In this document: one piece after another, positions 1 to 9,185 of the stretch
Layout of the letters: each line of letters begins with the position of its first letter
How positions within the stretch are numbered: position 1 is the stretch's first letter
Assembly: GCA_902528415.1 (NCBI GenBank)
Contig: CABZSR010000018.1
Coordinates: 1 to 33,073 of the forward strand
From: an uncultured SAR116 cluster alpha proteobacterium
GTDB lineage: Bacteria > Pseudomonadota > Alphaproteobacteria > Puniceispirillales > Marisalimonadaceae
DNA length: 33,073 nt
Direction of reading: 5' to 3'
Made by a program: the position numbers and the translations under genes
The notes under the pieces: model-generated
The model's input: the letters and a program-made list of their open reading frames with translations, nothing else
Told to the model about the DNA's origin: nothing
Databases searched by the model: none

Positions 1-3000
1 TACAAAATGCAATTAATATTACAGAAATAAAAAAAGGTGAAAAATCTCTTAAGATTCTTAGTAATGCAATAGAGATAATTCCAAATATGCTCATGCTATG
101 GGATAGCGATAATAAATTAATTATGGCTAATAAGAGAGCACGTGACATTCAAAAAGATATGGGATTTGAATTAAAGCCTGGCTCGGATAGGTTTGAAATG
201 CTTGAAGCAGGATTTAAGTCCGGATCTTTAGAAGGGAGTGAAGGATTAAGTGCTGCAGCGTGGGTAAAGAAAAGAAAGGAAGGTATAAAGGCGCTAAAAG
301 GTAGGGAAATAGTAGAAGCAAAAATAAAAGTTAAGGGTGTTAAATATGATATTCTTGGTTCTTTTACTCGTTTGAATGATGGAGGAACATTGCAAATTTG
401 GACAGATATTTCTGAAATTAGAAGCAAAGAAAGGGAAGTTGAAGAAAGTCAAAAAAAGGTAAGAGAAGCTGAAGAAAAAATTTCAAATGCAATAAATAGT
501 ATGCCACACGGAATTACAATGTGGGATGAAAATATGAAATTAGTAATGTTCAACGATTATGCAAATGAAGTCTGGAGTAAAGGTAAAGTCAAAATGAATG
601 TAGGTACCTCTTATTCTGATTATATGAAACAATCTAAGAAATATAAATTTTTGACATTTAATAAAAAGTCAGATGAAGATGATTATTATAAAAATGCAGT
701 AGAAAGACGAAAAAAATTTAAAGGAGTCTTCACAACAGAAACACCTCCTTTTTATGATGGATCAATTTGGCAGTCTACGTCAACTCGTTTGCCAGATGGT
801 GGAGTGTTTTCAATTCTATCAAACATTACTGAAATTAAACAAAGAGAGGCATCTCTCAAACAATTAAGTGATGCAATTGAAGTAACACCTAATGCTATTT
901 TGTTATGGGATAAAGATCATAAATTAGTAATGGGTAACAAGGTAGCTAAAGAAATTCAAAAAAAATGGGGATTTGATCTCAAAGAGGGTGTTGATAGGAA
1001 TAAAATGCTTGAACACGTTGAAAAAGTAGGCTTATTAAAAATTCCTGAAGGAATGACTAGTAAGGAGTATTATAGAGGACGCATAAACTTATCCAAATCA
1101 GGAAACAACAACATTTTTGAACAATCTTTTACTGACGACACCTCTTGGATAGTGAGTGAAACAAAACTAGATGATGGAGGGCAATTATTAGTTTATTCTG
1201 ACATAACTGAGCTGAAAGAAAAAGAAAAGCAAATTAAAGAAGCACAGGAATTAGTGAGACAAACTGAGCAAAAAATGTCAGAAGCCTTAAATAGTATGCC
1301 TCACGGCATTTCATTGTGGAATAAAGATGACGTTTTAGAAAGAGCTAATACATTAGCTTATAATATTCATAAAGGAACGGGAATAAAAAATTATGTTCCT
1401 GGAATGACTTTTAAAGAACAACAGGAAAGTCAAAAAAAGTATAATTTTTTTAGATTTGATAGTGAAAAAGAAAAGGAAACTTTTTTTAAAAATGCAATAG
1501 AAAACAGAAAGAACATTAAAGGTACTAAAACTTTTGAAACTCCACAATTTTATGACGGTTCATATTGGCAAGCGACTATTAGGCGTTTAGATGACGGAGG
1601 TATTTTTACAATTTTTTCAGATATAACAGAACTAAAAAAACGTGAAGAAGAGTTAAATAAAACTATTACAGAATTAGATGTAGCAAGAGAGAAAGCTAAT
1701 GCGGCCAATCAGACTAAGAGTCAATTTTTAGCAAATATGAGTCACGAACTAAGGACACCTTTAAATGCAATAATTGGTTTAACGGAAATGTTAAAAGAAG
1801 ATGCTGCAGACGATGGGTTAGATGATTTTGAAGAACCATTAGACAGAGTTTTTAATGCCGGTAAGCATCTTCTTACTCTTATTAATGATGTTTTGGATTT
1901 ATCAAAAATTGAAGCTGGTAGGGTTGAATTATTCAATGAAACATTTGAGTTAAATCAAATTTTAGATGATGTTATGAAAACATCCTCTCCACTTGCACAA
2001 AAAAATGATAATGAATTAGTGATAGATTATAAAACAGATATAGATTTTGTTACTGCTGACCAAACTAGAGTAAAACAAGTAGTTTTAAACTTAATTTCTA
2101 ATGCTTGTAAATTTACAGAAAAAGGAAAAATAACAGTTGGAGTTAATAAAATTACGCAATCTGGTGGTGATTTAATTTCAATAGACGTCAGTGATACAGG
2201 TATTGGAATGTCTGATAAACAAATGGCAAAATTATTTAACTCATTTGTTCAAGCTGATAGTTCAACTACAAGAAAATATGGTGGTACTGGATTAGGGCTT
2301 ACAATTTCAAAACAATTAGCAATTTTGATGGGTGGAGATGTTGTTGTTAACAGTGAATTAGGAAAAGGTACAACGTTTACTGCTACCTTTCTTGCCGATT
2401 TTATTGGAGCGTCAGATTCAGTAAAAAATTTCAAACAGCAAACAGGTTCACTTATAGAAAACGTTTTTTCAATAGAAAATAGTTCGGGAAAAACTGTTTT
2501 AATAATAGATGACGATCCTACAGTAAGTGAGTTAATGAAAAGACAATTGCTCAAAGAAGGCTATAAAGTAGTAATTGCACCCAATGGGAAAGAGGGCATT
2601 CGTTTAGCAAGAGATATTAATCCAGACGTAATAACACTAGACATTCTCATGCCAGAAATGGATGGCTGGTCAGTATTAAGAACTTTAAAAGCTGATCCTA
2701 TAGTAGCAAATATACCAGTAATAATGGCATCAATTTTAGATGAAAAAAATAAAGGATTTTCTCTCGGAGCGGCAGACTTTTTATCTAAACCTGTTCAAAA
2801 AGAATACTTGATGAAATCAATTACAAATTTAATTGGTGACAGAGAAAATTTAAAAATTTGTCTTATTGAAGATGATGATAGTTTAAGATTTACGATACGA
2901 GAAATTTTAGAAAAACAAAATGTAAAAATCATTGAAGCTGAGAATGGTAAAATTGGCATGTCGGTGTTAGAAAAAGAAGAGATAAAGCCAGATTTAATCT

Positions 3001-3242
3001 TATTAGATTTAATGATGCCTGTAATGAATGGTTTTGAGTTTTTAAAGGCAATTAGAGAAACTGAATTAAGCTCAATTCCAATTTTGGTTTTAACAGGGGC
3101 TGATTTAAGTGACGATGAAAGAAAATTTTTGTCAGGCGAAACGCAAAAAATTCTTGAAAAAAGTGATGATACATTATCAACAATTGTTAATGAAGTTGGC
3201 AATGTTTTAAAAGCTTCTACGGATAATGGAGAAAAAAAATGA
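1..3242 (+). CDS. Hybrid sensor histidine kinase with four PAS modules and two receivers (5' end outside window)
   Basis: This is a multi-PAS hybrid histidine kinase that senses a signal and feeds a phosphorelay. The reading frame is open from base 3 with no stop, and the residues before the first Met (base 87) belong to a PAS module, so the gene starts upstream of the window. Numbering from that Met: PAS modules at about 1-110, 133-250, 261-375 and 398-520; a coiled linker; a HisKA domain with the SHELRTP motif and phospho-acceptor H553; a HATPase domain with N box [10 protein letters not shown]1 DTGIGMS and G2 GGTGLGL; receiver 1 with D852 and the SKP lysine; receiver 2 with D974, where the usual Lys-Pro reads Lys-Ser. 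No membrane segment is visible, so a cytoplasmic sensor is likely. The stop overlaps the next start (ATGA), which suggests translational coupling. The PAS ligand is unknown. Confidence 0.93.
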   Translation, partial: QNAINITEIKKGEKSLKILSNAIEIIPNMLMLWDSDNKLIMANKRARDIQKDMGFELKPGSDRFEMLEAGFKSGSLEGSEGLSAAAWVKKRKEGIKALKGREIVEAKIKVKGVKYDILGSFTRLNDGGTLQIWTDISEIRSKEREVEESQKKVREAEEKISNAINSMPHGITMWDENMKLVMFNDYANEVWSKGKVKMNVGTSYSDYMKQSKKYKFLTFNKKSDEDDYYKNAVERRKKFKGVFTTETPPFYDGSIWQSTSTRLPDGGVFSILSNITEIKQREASLKQLSDAIEVTPNAILLWDKDHKLVMGNKVAKEIQKKWGFDLKEGVDRNKMLEHVEKVGLLKIPEGMTSKEYYRGRINLSKSGNNNIFEQSFTDDTSWIVSETKLDDGGQLLVYSDITELKEKEKQIKEAQELVRQTEQKMSEALNSMPHGISLWNKDDVLERANTLAYNIHKGTGIKNYVPGMTFKEQQESQKKYNFFRFDSEKEKETFFKNAIENRKNIKGTKTFETPQFYDGSYWQATIRRLDDGGIFTIFSDITELKKREEELNKTITELDVAREKANAANQTKSQFLANMSHELRTPLNAIIGLTEMLKEDAADDGLDDFEEPLDRVFNAGKHLLTLINDVLDLSKIEAGRVELFNETFELNQILDDVMKTSSPLAQKNDNELVIDYKTDIDFVTADQTRVKQVVLNLISNACKFTEKGKITVGVNKITQSGGDLISIDVSDTGIGMSDKQMAKLFNSFVQADSSTTRKYGGTGLGLTISKQLAILMGGDVVVNSELGKGTTFTATFLADFIGASDSVKNFKQQTGSLIENVFSIENSSGKTVLIIDDDPTVSELMKRQLLKEGYKVVIAPNGKEGIRLARDINPDVITLDILMPEMDGWSVLRTLKADPIVANIPVIMASILDEKNKGFSLGAADFLSKPVQKEYLMKSITNLIGDRENLKICLIEDDDSLRFTIREILEKQNVKIIEAENGKIGMSVLEKEEIKPDLILLDLMMPVMNGFEFLKAIRETELSSIPILVLTGADLSDDERKFLSGETQKILEKSDDTLSTIVNEVGNVLKASTDNGEKK
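60..1665 (+). repeat. Tandemly duplicated pair of PAS modules (A-B-A-B)
   Basis: The four PAS modules of the kinase alternate between two types. Type A begins [15 protein letters not shown] (base 60) or [15 protein letters not shown] (base 867). Type B begins [15 protein letters not shown] (base 483) or [15 protein letters not shown] (base 1278). Every module ends in a DGG strand followed by a D/NI(S/T)E(I/L) linker. The A copies are 807 nt apart and the B copies 795 nt apart, so a unit of about 800 nt was probably duplicated as a whole. The copies have since diverged clearly at protein level, so the event is not recent. Confidence 0.75.
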
Positions 3243-3604
3243 CAAAAATTTTATATGTAGAAGATAATGAAGATAATGTTTACATGTTGTCAAGACGCTT
3301 AAAGAGAAAGGGTTTTGAAATTGTTGTTGCTGTAGATGGTGAGCAAGGCGTTGAAATGGCGTCCTCTGAAAAGCCAGATTTAATTTTAATGGATTTAAGT
3401 TTGCCTAAAATGGATGGATGGACTGCTACTAAGCATATAAAGGGTAATGATCAATTAAAATCTATTCCAATTATAGCTTTGTCAGCTCACGCGATGGAAG
3501 AACACAAAAAAAGAGCACTAGATAGTGGGTGTGATGACTATGACACTAAACCTGTAGATATTGATAGATTATTGTCAAAAATTTCTAAGCAATTAGGAAA
3601 TTGA
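3239..3604 (+). CDS. Single-domain response regulator (DivK-like receiver)
   Basis: A 121-residue stand-alone CheY-type receiver with no output domain. The acidic pocket is E8-D9, the phospho-acceptor is D52 in LMDLSLP, the switch residue is S82, and the conserved lysine is K104 in TKP. The LSLPKMDGW signature and the short length resemble the DivK family of alphaproteobacterial phosphorelay receivers. It starts within the stop of the hybrid kinase (ATGA) and ends 1 nt before the receiver-cyclase gene, so the three genes almost certainly share a transcript. It probably shuttles phosphate from the kinase or acts by protein contact. Orthology with DivK itself cannot be shown from this sequence. 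Confidence 0.92.
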   Translation: MTKILYVEDNEDNVYMLSRRLKRKGFEIVVAVDGEQGVEMASSEKPDLILMDLSLPKMDGWTATKHIKGNDQLKSIPIIALSAHAMEEHKKRALDSGCDDYDTKPVDIDRLLSKISKQLGN

Positions 3605-3605
3605 A

Positions 3606-4646
3606 ATGATTAATAAAGAAGAAGCAAATATTCTAATTGTTGATGATATTGAGGATAATAGATACACGCTTGAAAGAAGATTAAAAAAAGACGGTTATAA
3701 AAATATATTTTCTGCAGAAGGTGGTAAAACTGCACTTCAAATGGCAACCGAAAATAAGTTTGATTTAATCCTTTTAGATCTAATGATGCCAGACATGAGT
3801 GGACTTGAAGTTCTTAAACACTTAAAAGGTGATCCACTACAAAGGTCAATACCTGTAATAATGGTTACTGCGTCGGATGAAGTTGAGACTGCAGCAGAAT
3901 GTATAATTAATGGCGCTGACGACTTTATTACTAAACCTTTCAATGGGACGTTATTGAAGGCCAGGGTAGGAGCTAGTTTAGAGAAAAAAAGATTACGAGA
4001 TACAGAAGAAAATTATCTAGACAGAGTTGAAACAGACAAAAAACGCTCTCAGCAAATATTAAAAACAGTAATGCCAACTTCTGTTGCTAATGAATTGCAA
4101 TCATCAGGAAAAGTAAGGTCAAGAAGATATGATGATGTTGCAATTCTAATTTGTGACTTAGTTGGATTTACATCTTTTTGTGAGAAAAATAATCCTGAAT
4201 TAGTTGTGGAGACTTTGCAAAGTCTTGTTGAGAGTTTTGAAAATGCTTTTCAAGAATTTGGATTAGAAAAAATTAAGACTGTTGGGGATGCTATAGTAGC
4301 AGTTGCTGGACTTTCATCACATACAATTTCACCAGTCAAATCATGTGTTGATTGTTCTTATAAGTTAAGGGAAATTGCCAATTCAGCATCAATGCCTTGG
4401 GATTTACACCTAGGTGTTCACTCTGGGTCTCTAGTCGCAGGTACAGTTGGAACCAAAACTGTACAATTTGATATACTTGGCAAGACAGTGAATGTAGCTT
4501 TTAATATTTGTGACGTGTCAGATGCAAATCAAATTCTAATTTCTAGTGATGCTTGGATGACTGCAAGAAATGAAATTAAAGTTAAGTCAATTGGTCTTAA
4601 AAGACTAAAGAGTGGTCAAGATATCGAAATGTTAGAATGTGTATGA
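3606..4646 (+). CDS. Response regulator fused to a class III nucleotide cyclase domain
   Basis: A 346-residue protein with an N-terminal receiver (about 8-125; D13/D14 pocket, phospho-acceptor D58, TKP lysine), a helical linker (about 125-165) and a C-terminal class III adenylate/guanylate cyclase domain (about 170-346). In the cyclase, both metal aspartates are present (D184 in CDLVGFTSF and D228 in KTVGDAIVA). The adenine-selecting pair looks intact (K224 and D289 in FDILGKTVN), and N296 is present. The transition-state arginine expected four residues after N296 is Asn (N300), so activity may be low or lost. In known fusions of this type the receiver controls cyclic-nucleotide synthesis. 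It closes the signalling operon and ends 1 nt from the convergent oxygenase gene, leaving no room for a separate terminator. Confidence 0.9.
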   Translation: MINKEEANILIVDDIEDNRYTLERRLKKDGYKNIFSAEGGKTALQMATENKFDLILLDLMMPDMSGLEVLKHLKGDPLQRSIPVIMVTASDEVETAAECIINGADDFITKPFNGTLLKARVGASLEKKRLRDTEENYLDRVETDKKRSQQILKTVMPTSVANELQSSGKVRSRRYDDVAILICDLVGFTSFCEKNNPELVVETLQSLVESFENAFQEFGLEKIKTVGDAIVAVAGLSSHTISPVKSCVDCSYKLREIANSASMPWDLHLGVHSGSLVAGTVGTKTVQFDILGKTVNVAFNICDVSDANQILISSDAWMTARNEIKVKSIGLKRLKSGQDIEMLECV

Positions 4647-4647
4647 T

Positions 4648-5463
4648 TTACCATTGATTTTCAAATTCATGAGAAAATGAAAACATTTTTAATGGAGTTG
4701 CTTCACCTCTAGGAATTTGAGCTGTAGGGTTCAACTTATAATCGTCAATACCTCTTGCAAGTTGCGTCTCAAAAAAAGGCCAAGCTTTTAAATCTCCTTT
4801 AACATTTGTAGGGGAAAATCTCATTGTAACTCCACATCTTCTTCTATTTGAATTGTTTGCCTCTGAACCATGAAGTAATGCATCATTATGAAGAGATATT
4901 TGACCTGCTTTTAAATTTAAAGATACAATTTTTGATTGATCTAATTGATCAAATGAGACTTCTTGATCTAATACTAAATTCTTTGCCTCATTTTTTTTAT
5001 GAACAAATCTTCCTACCTTATGACTTCCTGAGACTACTTTCATGGCCGCATTTTCTTCGTCTGTGTCAAATACTGCAAGCCACACTGTTACTGCATTAGA
5101 TGGATTAAGAGGCCAGTATTGTGCATCTTGATGCCATGGAACCACCGATCCGTCCTTTGGTTCTTTACTAAAAAACTGTCCGCCCCATTGTACAAAATTT
5201 GGCCCTAAAAGATCTTCTACATAATCTAGTATAGTTGATGTTCTACATAGATCATAAAATTTTTTACTAGCCTTATGCCACATATTGGTTTTATTTATGT
5301 CAATATGATCAGGTAACTTTGAACTTAATTCATTATACCAATTATGAAGATCCTCCACTGCACTTTCAGAAAATACGGGTAATCCCGTGACGTAACCTTC
5401 GTTCAAATATTGGTTTTTTTCTGATTGAGAAAGCCTTCTGGCTTTTGAGTCTATCTCAAACAT
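4648..5463 (-). CDS. Phytanoyl-CoA dioxygenase (PhyH) family 2OG-Fe(II) oxygenase
   Basis: A 271-residue non-heme iron oxygenase of the PhyH family, which hydroxylates substrates with 2-oxoglutarate and O2. The iron triad is visible as H111 and D113 in PWHQDAQYW and H198 in ALLHGSE, and R215 in TMRFSP is placed to bind 2-oxoglutarate. The length is typical. It is the last gene of a tight minus-strand operon after glucokinase and the RraA-like gene. An AAGGA ribosome site overlaps the preceding stop, 6 nt before the ATG. PhyH enzymes are numerous in marine bacteria and act on varied small molecules, so no substrate is assigned. Confidence 0.88.
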   Translation of the reverse strand: MFEIDSKARRLSQSEKNQYLNEGYVTGLPVFSESAVEDLHNWYNELSSKLPDHIDINKTNMWHKASKKFYDLCRTSTILDYVEDLLGPNFVQWGGQFFSKEPKDGSVVPWHQDAQYWPLNPSNAVTVWLAVFDTDEENAAMKVVSGSHKVGRFVHKKNEAKNLVLDQEVSFDQLDQSKIVSLNLKAGQISLHNDALLHGSEANNSNRRRCGVTMRFSPTNVKGDLKAWPFFETQLARGIDDYKLNPTAQIPRGEATPLKMFSFSHEFENQW

Positions 5464-5466
5464 ATC

Positions 5467-6240
5467 TTATCCTTCCCATTTTTCATCTGCAGCTTTTTCC
5501 CATGCTTCTCTAAGTTTATTAATATTAAAATTGTCTTTTTTTGAGGCATCAATCAAATGCTTTTCTTTTTTTGTCATATGATTAATTCCATTTTTTATCA
5601 TTGATACAGCTTCATCCGGAATTATCACAGCCCCATGTTGATCTGCATGAATTATTTCGCCATCGCTTATATTTAGACCATGAACATTTATAGATGAACC
5701 ATATTCAAGAACATGTACATGAGCATGACTAGGCCCAATTCCATTAGCAAGAACTTGGTAGTTTTTGTCTATTGCATCTAAATCTCTAAGTAAACCACTT
5801 GTAATTGTTCCAGCTACACCCAGTCCTTTATGGAGGGAAACATTTACTTCGCCCCAAAATGATCCTGTTGGATTAGGCCAGTCTAGATCTTCAATAAGAC
5901 AAACAGGAGATGCATCAGGATATAGTTCAGATCTCTTACTTATATATTCATAGTAACTAAGCCTTATTGATTTAACATTTTCAGGCGAAAGAACTGGTAA
6001 AGTTGATGCTTTTATTTTTGCTGTTCGTGCAATTCCAACTATGGGCTCTAATTTTGGATTTGCTGACACGAATGGATACTTGGTATAACCATCAGCAGAC
6101 CTTGAACCTCTATATATGTCTAAAGTGTTAGAAATGGTGGGTGTATCAAATTTTTTTAAAAATGATATTAGTTCTTTTGTTAACAAATTAATCTCCACAT
6201 AATTGAAAATTTTAATTTTCCAATCAGATTTTAAAGACAA
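5467..6240 (-). CDS. RraA / 4-hydroxy-4-methyl-2-oxoglutarate aldolase-like protein
   Basis: A 257-residue protein of the RraA-like fold. The family core is present: FDTPTISNTLD near 31-41, FWGEVN near 128-133, and the ligand signature with G149, R152 and D153 in SGLLRDLDAID. Members include HMG/CHA aldolases, which cleave 2-oxo acids with a divalent metal, and the RNase E inhibitor RraA. The catabolic neighbours favour an aldolase or lyase role. The start is TTG; it is chosen because AAAGG lies 6 nt upstream and no nearby in-frame ATG exists. The ribosome site overlaps the glucokinase stop. The N-terminus is about 25 residues longer than the core domain. The substrate is unknown. Confidence 0.83.
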   Translation of the reverse strand: MSLKSDWKIKIFNYVEINLLTKELISFLKKFDTPTISNTLDIYRGSRSADGYTKYPFVSANPKLEPIVGIARTAKIKASTLPVLSPENVKSIRLSYYEYISKRSELYPDASPVCLIEDLDWPNPTGSFWGEVNVSLHKGLGVAGTITSGLLRDLDAIDKNYQVLANGIGPSHAHVHVLEYGSSINVHGLNISDGEIIHADQHGAVIIPDEAVSMIKNGINHMTKKEKHLIDASKKDNFNINKLREAWEKAADEKWEG

Positions 6241-6243
6241 ATA

Positions 6244-7260
6244 CTACCTTTTGACAATTAATTTATCTATATAATGCGGATTATTAATTGCGTTTAGAGC
6301 TCCATATAGTCCATTATTATTATCTTCAGTTAACCAAACTGGAACATTTTTTACATAATCATGTCTGCGACCTTTATTTAACAGATTTATTTCAAAATCA
6401 CTTATACTCAAAATTTCTTGTAATTTTGGAGTAATTCCACCAGTTAAAATTACCCCACTTTGAGTGCCATTTATTAAAATTACACTTGAGACTATAGTTC
6501 CTAAAATACTAAATAGTAATTTCACAGTTTCTTTAGCTTCCGAATCTCCTTCTAACGCTTTTTTGCCAATTTCTGGAGCTTTCAAATTGCTTGGCTTCAG
6601 TCCATTATTAACACGGATAAAATTAAATATTTCTTCAATACCTGATCCACTGACAAGTCTTTCATTAGATACGTGATTATATTTTTTTTTCATAAATTGA
6701 AGTAATTCAATTTCGATTTCTGAATTAGGAGCAAAAGACGAATGACCACCTTCACCCTCGATTGCAATAGGATTATCATCTAGTTGAAATAAGGTACAAA
6801 CGCCTAAACCGGTTCCTGGGCCAGTTACTAAGAGAGGAGCTTTTTTTATTGGAACACCATTTCTAATTATTTTTAAATTGTGCTCTGAAGCAAGTTTATC
6901 GTTTAGCGATTGATCTTCTGATAAATTGTTATAGAAAGAGCCAAAACATAGTGATTGAGCCACAAAATCATTTATAAAAATTAGTTTATCCAATTTAAAA
7001 TATTTAAATATTTCAGATTGCTTAAAGTACCAGTTATTATTTGTAAATTTGATTGCATCATTTTTGGTTGTCGACGCAACTGCGATAGACATATTTTTAA
7101 CGTCTAAGTTATTATCATTTTTATAAAATTCTATAGCATCATGAATATTAGTGAAGTCAGAACATTTTAAAAAAGAAAAATTAGACAATTTTTGAGTGTT
7201 ATCAGCTTGGAAAGCAAAGCGCGCATTTGTTCCGCCAATATCAGCAACAAGTAAATTCAT
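6244..7260 (-). CDS. glk: Glucokinase (Glk family)
   Basis: A 338-residue cytoplasmic kinase of the bacterial Glk family, expected to convert glucose to glucose-6-phosphate with ATP. Visible motifs are the N-terminal phosphate loop ADIGGTNARFA, FINDFVAQ with catalytic D98, GPGTGLGV, the sugar-binding EGEGGHSSFAP segment, ERLVSGSGIEEIF and the adenosine motif GVILTGGI. Length is near the E. coli enzyme. It opens a three-gene operon with the RraA-like and PhyH genes, and a GAGG ribosome site precedes the ATG. It is divergent from a secreted aldose dehydrogenase across 94 bp, so both may respond to the same sugar. Confidence 0.92.
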   Translation of the reverse strand: MNLLVADIGGTNARFAFQADNTQKLSNFSFLKCSDFTNIHDAIEFYKNDNNLDVKNMSIAVASTTKNDAIKFTNNNWYFKQSEIFKYFKLDKLIFINDFVAQSLCFGSFYNNLSEDQSLNDKLASEHNLKIIRNGVPIKKAPLLVTGPGTGLGVCTLFQLDDNPIAIEGEGGHSSFAPNSEIEIELLQFMKKKYNHVSNERLVSGSGIEEIFNFIRVNNGLKPSNLKAPEIGKKALEGDSEAKETVKLLFSILGTIVSSVILINGTQSGVILTGGITPKLQEILSISDFEINLLNKGRRHDYVKNVPVWLTEDNNNGLYGALNAINNPHYIDKLIVKR

Positions 7261-7354
7261 TTAATCCTCATTAAATTTTATTTAACTTTTTTAATATAAA
7301 TAGTAAAAAATATCTTCAAAATAATTATTTGCTTAGTTAAAGAGGTAATGACAA

Positions 7355-8428
7355 ATGAAATATGTTTATATAATTTTTTTATTTATTTTTATATCACACT
7401 CTTCCCACTCTAAAATTCTTCTAGATAAAATTAGTCCAAACCTTTCTAATTTATGGGGAATTTCTATTTTAAATAAAGAAGAAATATTATTCACCCAACG
7501 TTCTGGTAAAGTTTATAGACTTAATATTTTTAAAAAAAAATTGTTTGAAATAACGGGAGCACCTGAAGTCTTTAATTCAGGCCAAGGTGGTTTATTAGAT
7601 ATTGAAATAGAGCAAAAAAATAAAAGGATAAAGGTTTATTTATGTTTTAGTAAACTGGTAAACAAATCGCAATCTGCAACTGCTGTAAATAGTTATGACT
7701 TTATAAATGATAAACTAAAAAATAAAAAATCATTATTTGTTTCTAACAAAACATCAAGTAGCAGTCGTCATTTTGGTTGTAGGTTAGCAATTAAAAATGA
7801 TCATATTTATGCTACAATAGGTGATAGAGGAAGTAGGAATACTGCTCAAAATTTTAAAAATCATTCTGGATCTGTTGTTAAAATTCTAAAAAATGGAACA
7901 TATTTTGACAATAAAGCATTTAAGAGTTCTCTTCCTGAAATTTATTCTGCAGGACACAGAAATCCTCAAGGATTAATATTTAATTCCAATAAGTCGACAC
8001 TTTGGCTGCATGAACATGGTCCACAAGGAGGAGATGAGCTTAATATTGTTTTGAAAGGAAAAAATTATGGCTGGCCTTTAATTACTTTTGGAAAAGAATA
8101 TGGAAGTGGAAAAAAAATTGGAATAGGCACTAGTAAAATAGGTTATCAAGATCCGGTAAAAGTTTGGATACCTTCTATAGCTCCTTCCGGAATGTTAATC
8201 TATAACGGTAAAATGTTTCCTAAATTTAAAAATAAAATAATAATTGGTTCCTTAAAATTTAAAAGATTACATATTTTGTCATTACAAAATAATAATGTAG
8301 TAGATGAAAAAATATTTTTAGAAAATAAAATTGGTAGAATTCGAGACTTAGCAGAAATGAATGATGGTTCTATAATTATAATCAATGATGAATATGATGG
8401 TGGCGTTTATAGACTATTTAAACAATAA
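7355..8428 (+). CDS. Secreted PQQ-dependent aldose sugar dehydrogenase-like protein
   Basis: A 357-residue six-bladed propeller of the soluble glucose/aldose dehydrogenase (Asd, YliI) family, which oxidises aldoses to lactones in the periplasm using PQQ. A hydrophobic signal peptide covers about residues 1-19. Family motifs follow in order: SGQGGLLDI, RHFGCRLA, ATIGDRGSR, YSAGHRNPQG, HEHGPQGGDELN (the metal and PQQ segment) and KGKNYGWP. The start has AGAGG upstream. No PQQ biosynthesis gene is in the window, so the cofactor would have to be made elsewhere or scavenged. The sugar substrate and electron acceptor are not defined by the sequence. Confidence 0.88.
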   Translation: MKYVYIIFLFIFISHSSHSKILLDKISPNLSNLWGISILNKEEILFTQRSGKVYRLNIFKKKLFEITGAPEVFNSGQGGLLDIEIEQKNKRIKVYLCFSKLVNKSQSATAVNSYDFINDKLKNKKSLFVSNKTSSSSRHFGCRLAIKNDHIYATIGDRGSRNTAQNFKNHSGSVVKILKNGTYFDNKAFKSSLPEIYSAGHRNPQGLIFNSNKSTLWLHEHGPQGGDELNIVLKGKNYGWPLITFGKEYGSGKKIGIGTSKIGYQDPVKVWIPSIAPSGMLIYNGKMFPKFKNKIIIGSLKFKRLHILSLQNNNVVDEKIFLENKIGRIRDLAEMNDGSIIIINDEYDGGVYRLFKQ

Positions 8429-8489
8429 TGTTGATTTACTCATTTATTCTATTAAACATGATTATTAATTTTTAATTGGTGGAGACAAA

Positions 8490-9185
8490 ATGTTAAAATT
8501 TTACTATAATACCGGTCCTAATCCTATGAAAATAGCACTATGCTTAGAAGAAATGGGTCTAGAATACGAAGCTATTCCCGTTGATACGAGAAAAGGTGAA
8601 CAGCATACGCCATCATATATAGCAATAAATCCAAATGCAAAGGCGCCATCTATTGTTGATGAAGGAAATGTTATATTTGATAGTAATGCTATTTTATTAT
8701 ATTTAGCTGAAAAAACCGGAAAATTTATTCCTGACGATAGTCCTAAATCTAGAGCAGACCTTCTGTCTTGGTTAATGTTTGTGGCAACTGGAATTGGTCC
8801 ATATTCTGGTCAATCTGTTCACTTTCAGCACATGGCCCCTGAAAAAATAAAATATGCTATAAATAGATATATTTTCGAAGCTGAAAGACATTATGACATT
8901 CTTAATGACAGACTTGAAAACAACAAATATATGCTAGGTGACAAATACACAATTGTTGATATGTGTGTATGGGGCTGGACAAGAATGTTGCCTAAAGTAA
9001 TTGGTGAGGGGGAATTAGAAAAAAGAGTTAATTTAAATAGGCTTATGATAGAGATAAATGAAAGACCAGCTAGTCAAAGAGCAACTAATATAAATGTCTC
9101 AAACAATCACAATTTTAAAGTTGAGATTGACGAAGAAGCAAGCCGCTACATGTTTCCTCAGAACGAAAGACTTAAACAAGTCTAA
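8490..9185 (+). CDS. Glutathione S-transferase (YfcG/YghU-like)
   Basis: A 231-residue cytoplasmic glutathione S-transferase. Residues 1-80 form the thioredoxin-like domain with YNTGPNPMKI at the active-site loop and the glutathione contact FDSNAILLYLAEKTG. Residues 90-205 form the helical domain with GPYSGQSVHFQ and the N-cap motif YTIVDMCVWGW. The GPYSGQ segment resembles the YfcG/YghU (Nu) class, which has disulfide reductase activity. A GGTGGAG ribosome site precedes the ATG. The stop overlaps the stop of the convergent methyltransferase gene by 4 bp. Confidence 0.9.
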   Translation: MLKFYYNTGPNPMKIALCLEEMGLEYEAIPVDTRKGEQHTPSYIAINPNAKAPSIVDEGNVIFDSNAILLYLAEKTGKFIPDDSPKSRADLLSWLMFVATGIGPYSGQSVHFQHMAPEKIKYAINRYIFEAERHYDILNDRLENNKYMLGDKYTIVDMCVWGWTRMLPKVIGEGELEKRVNLNRLMIEINERPASQRATNINVSNNHNFKVEIDEEASRYMFPQNERLKQV

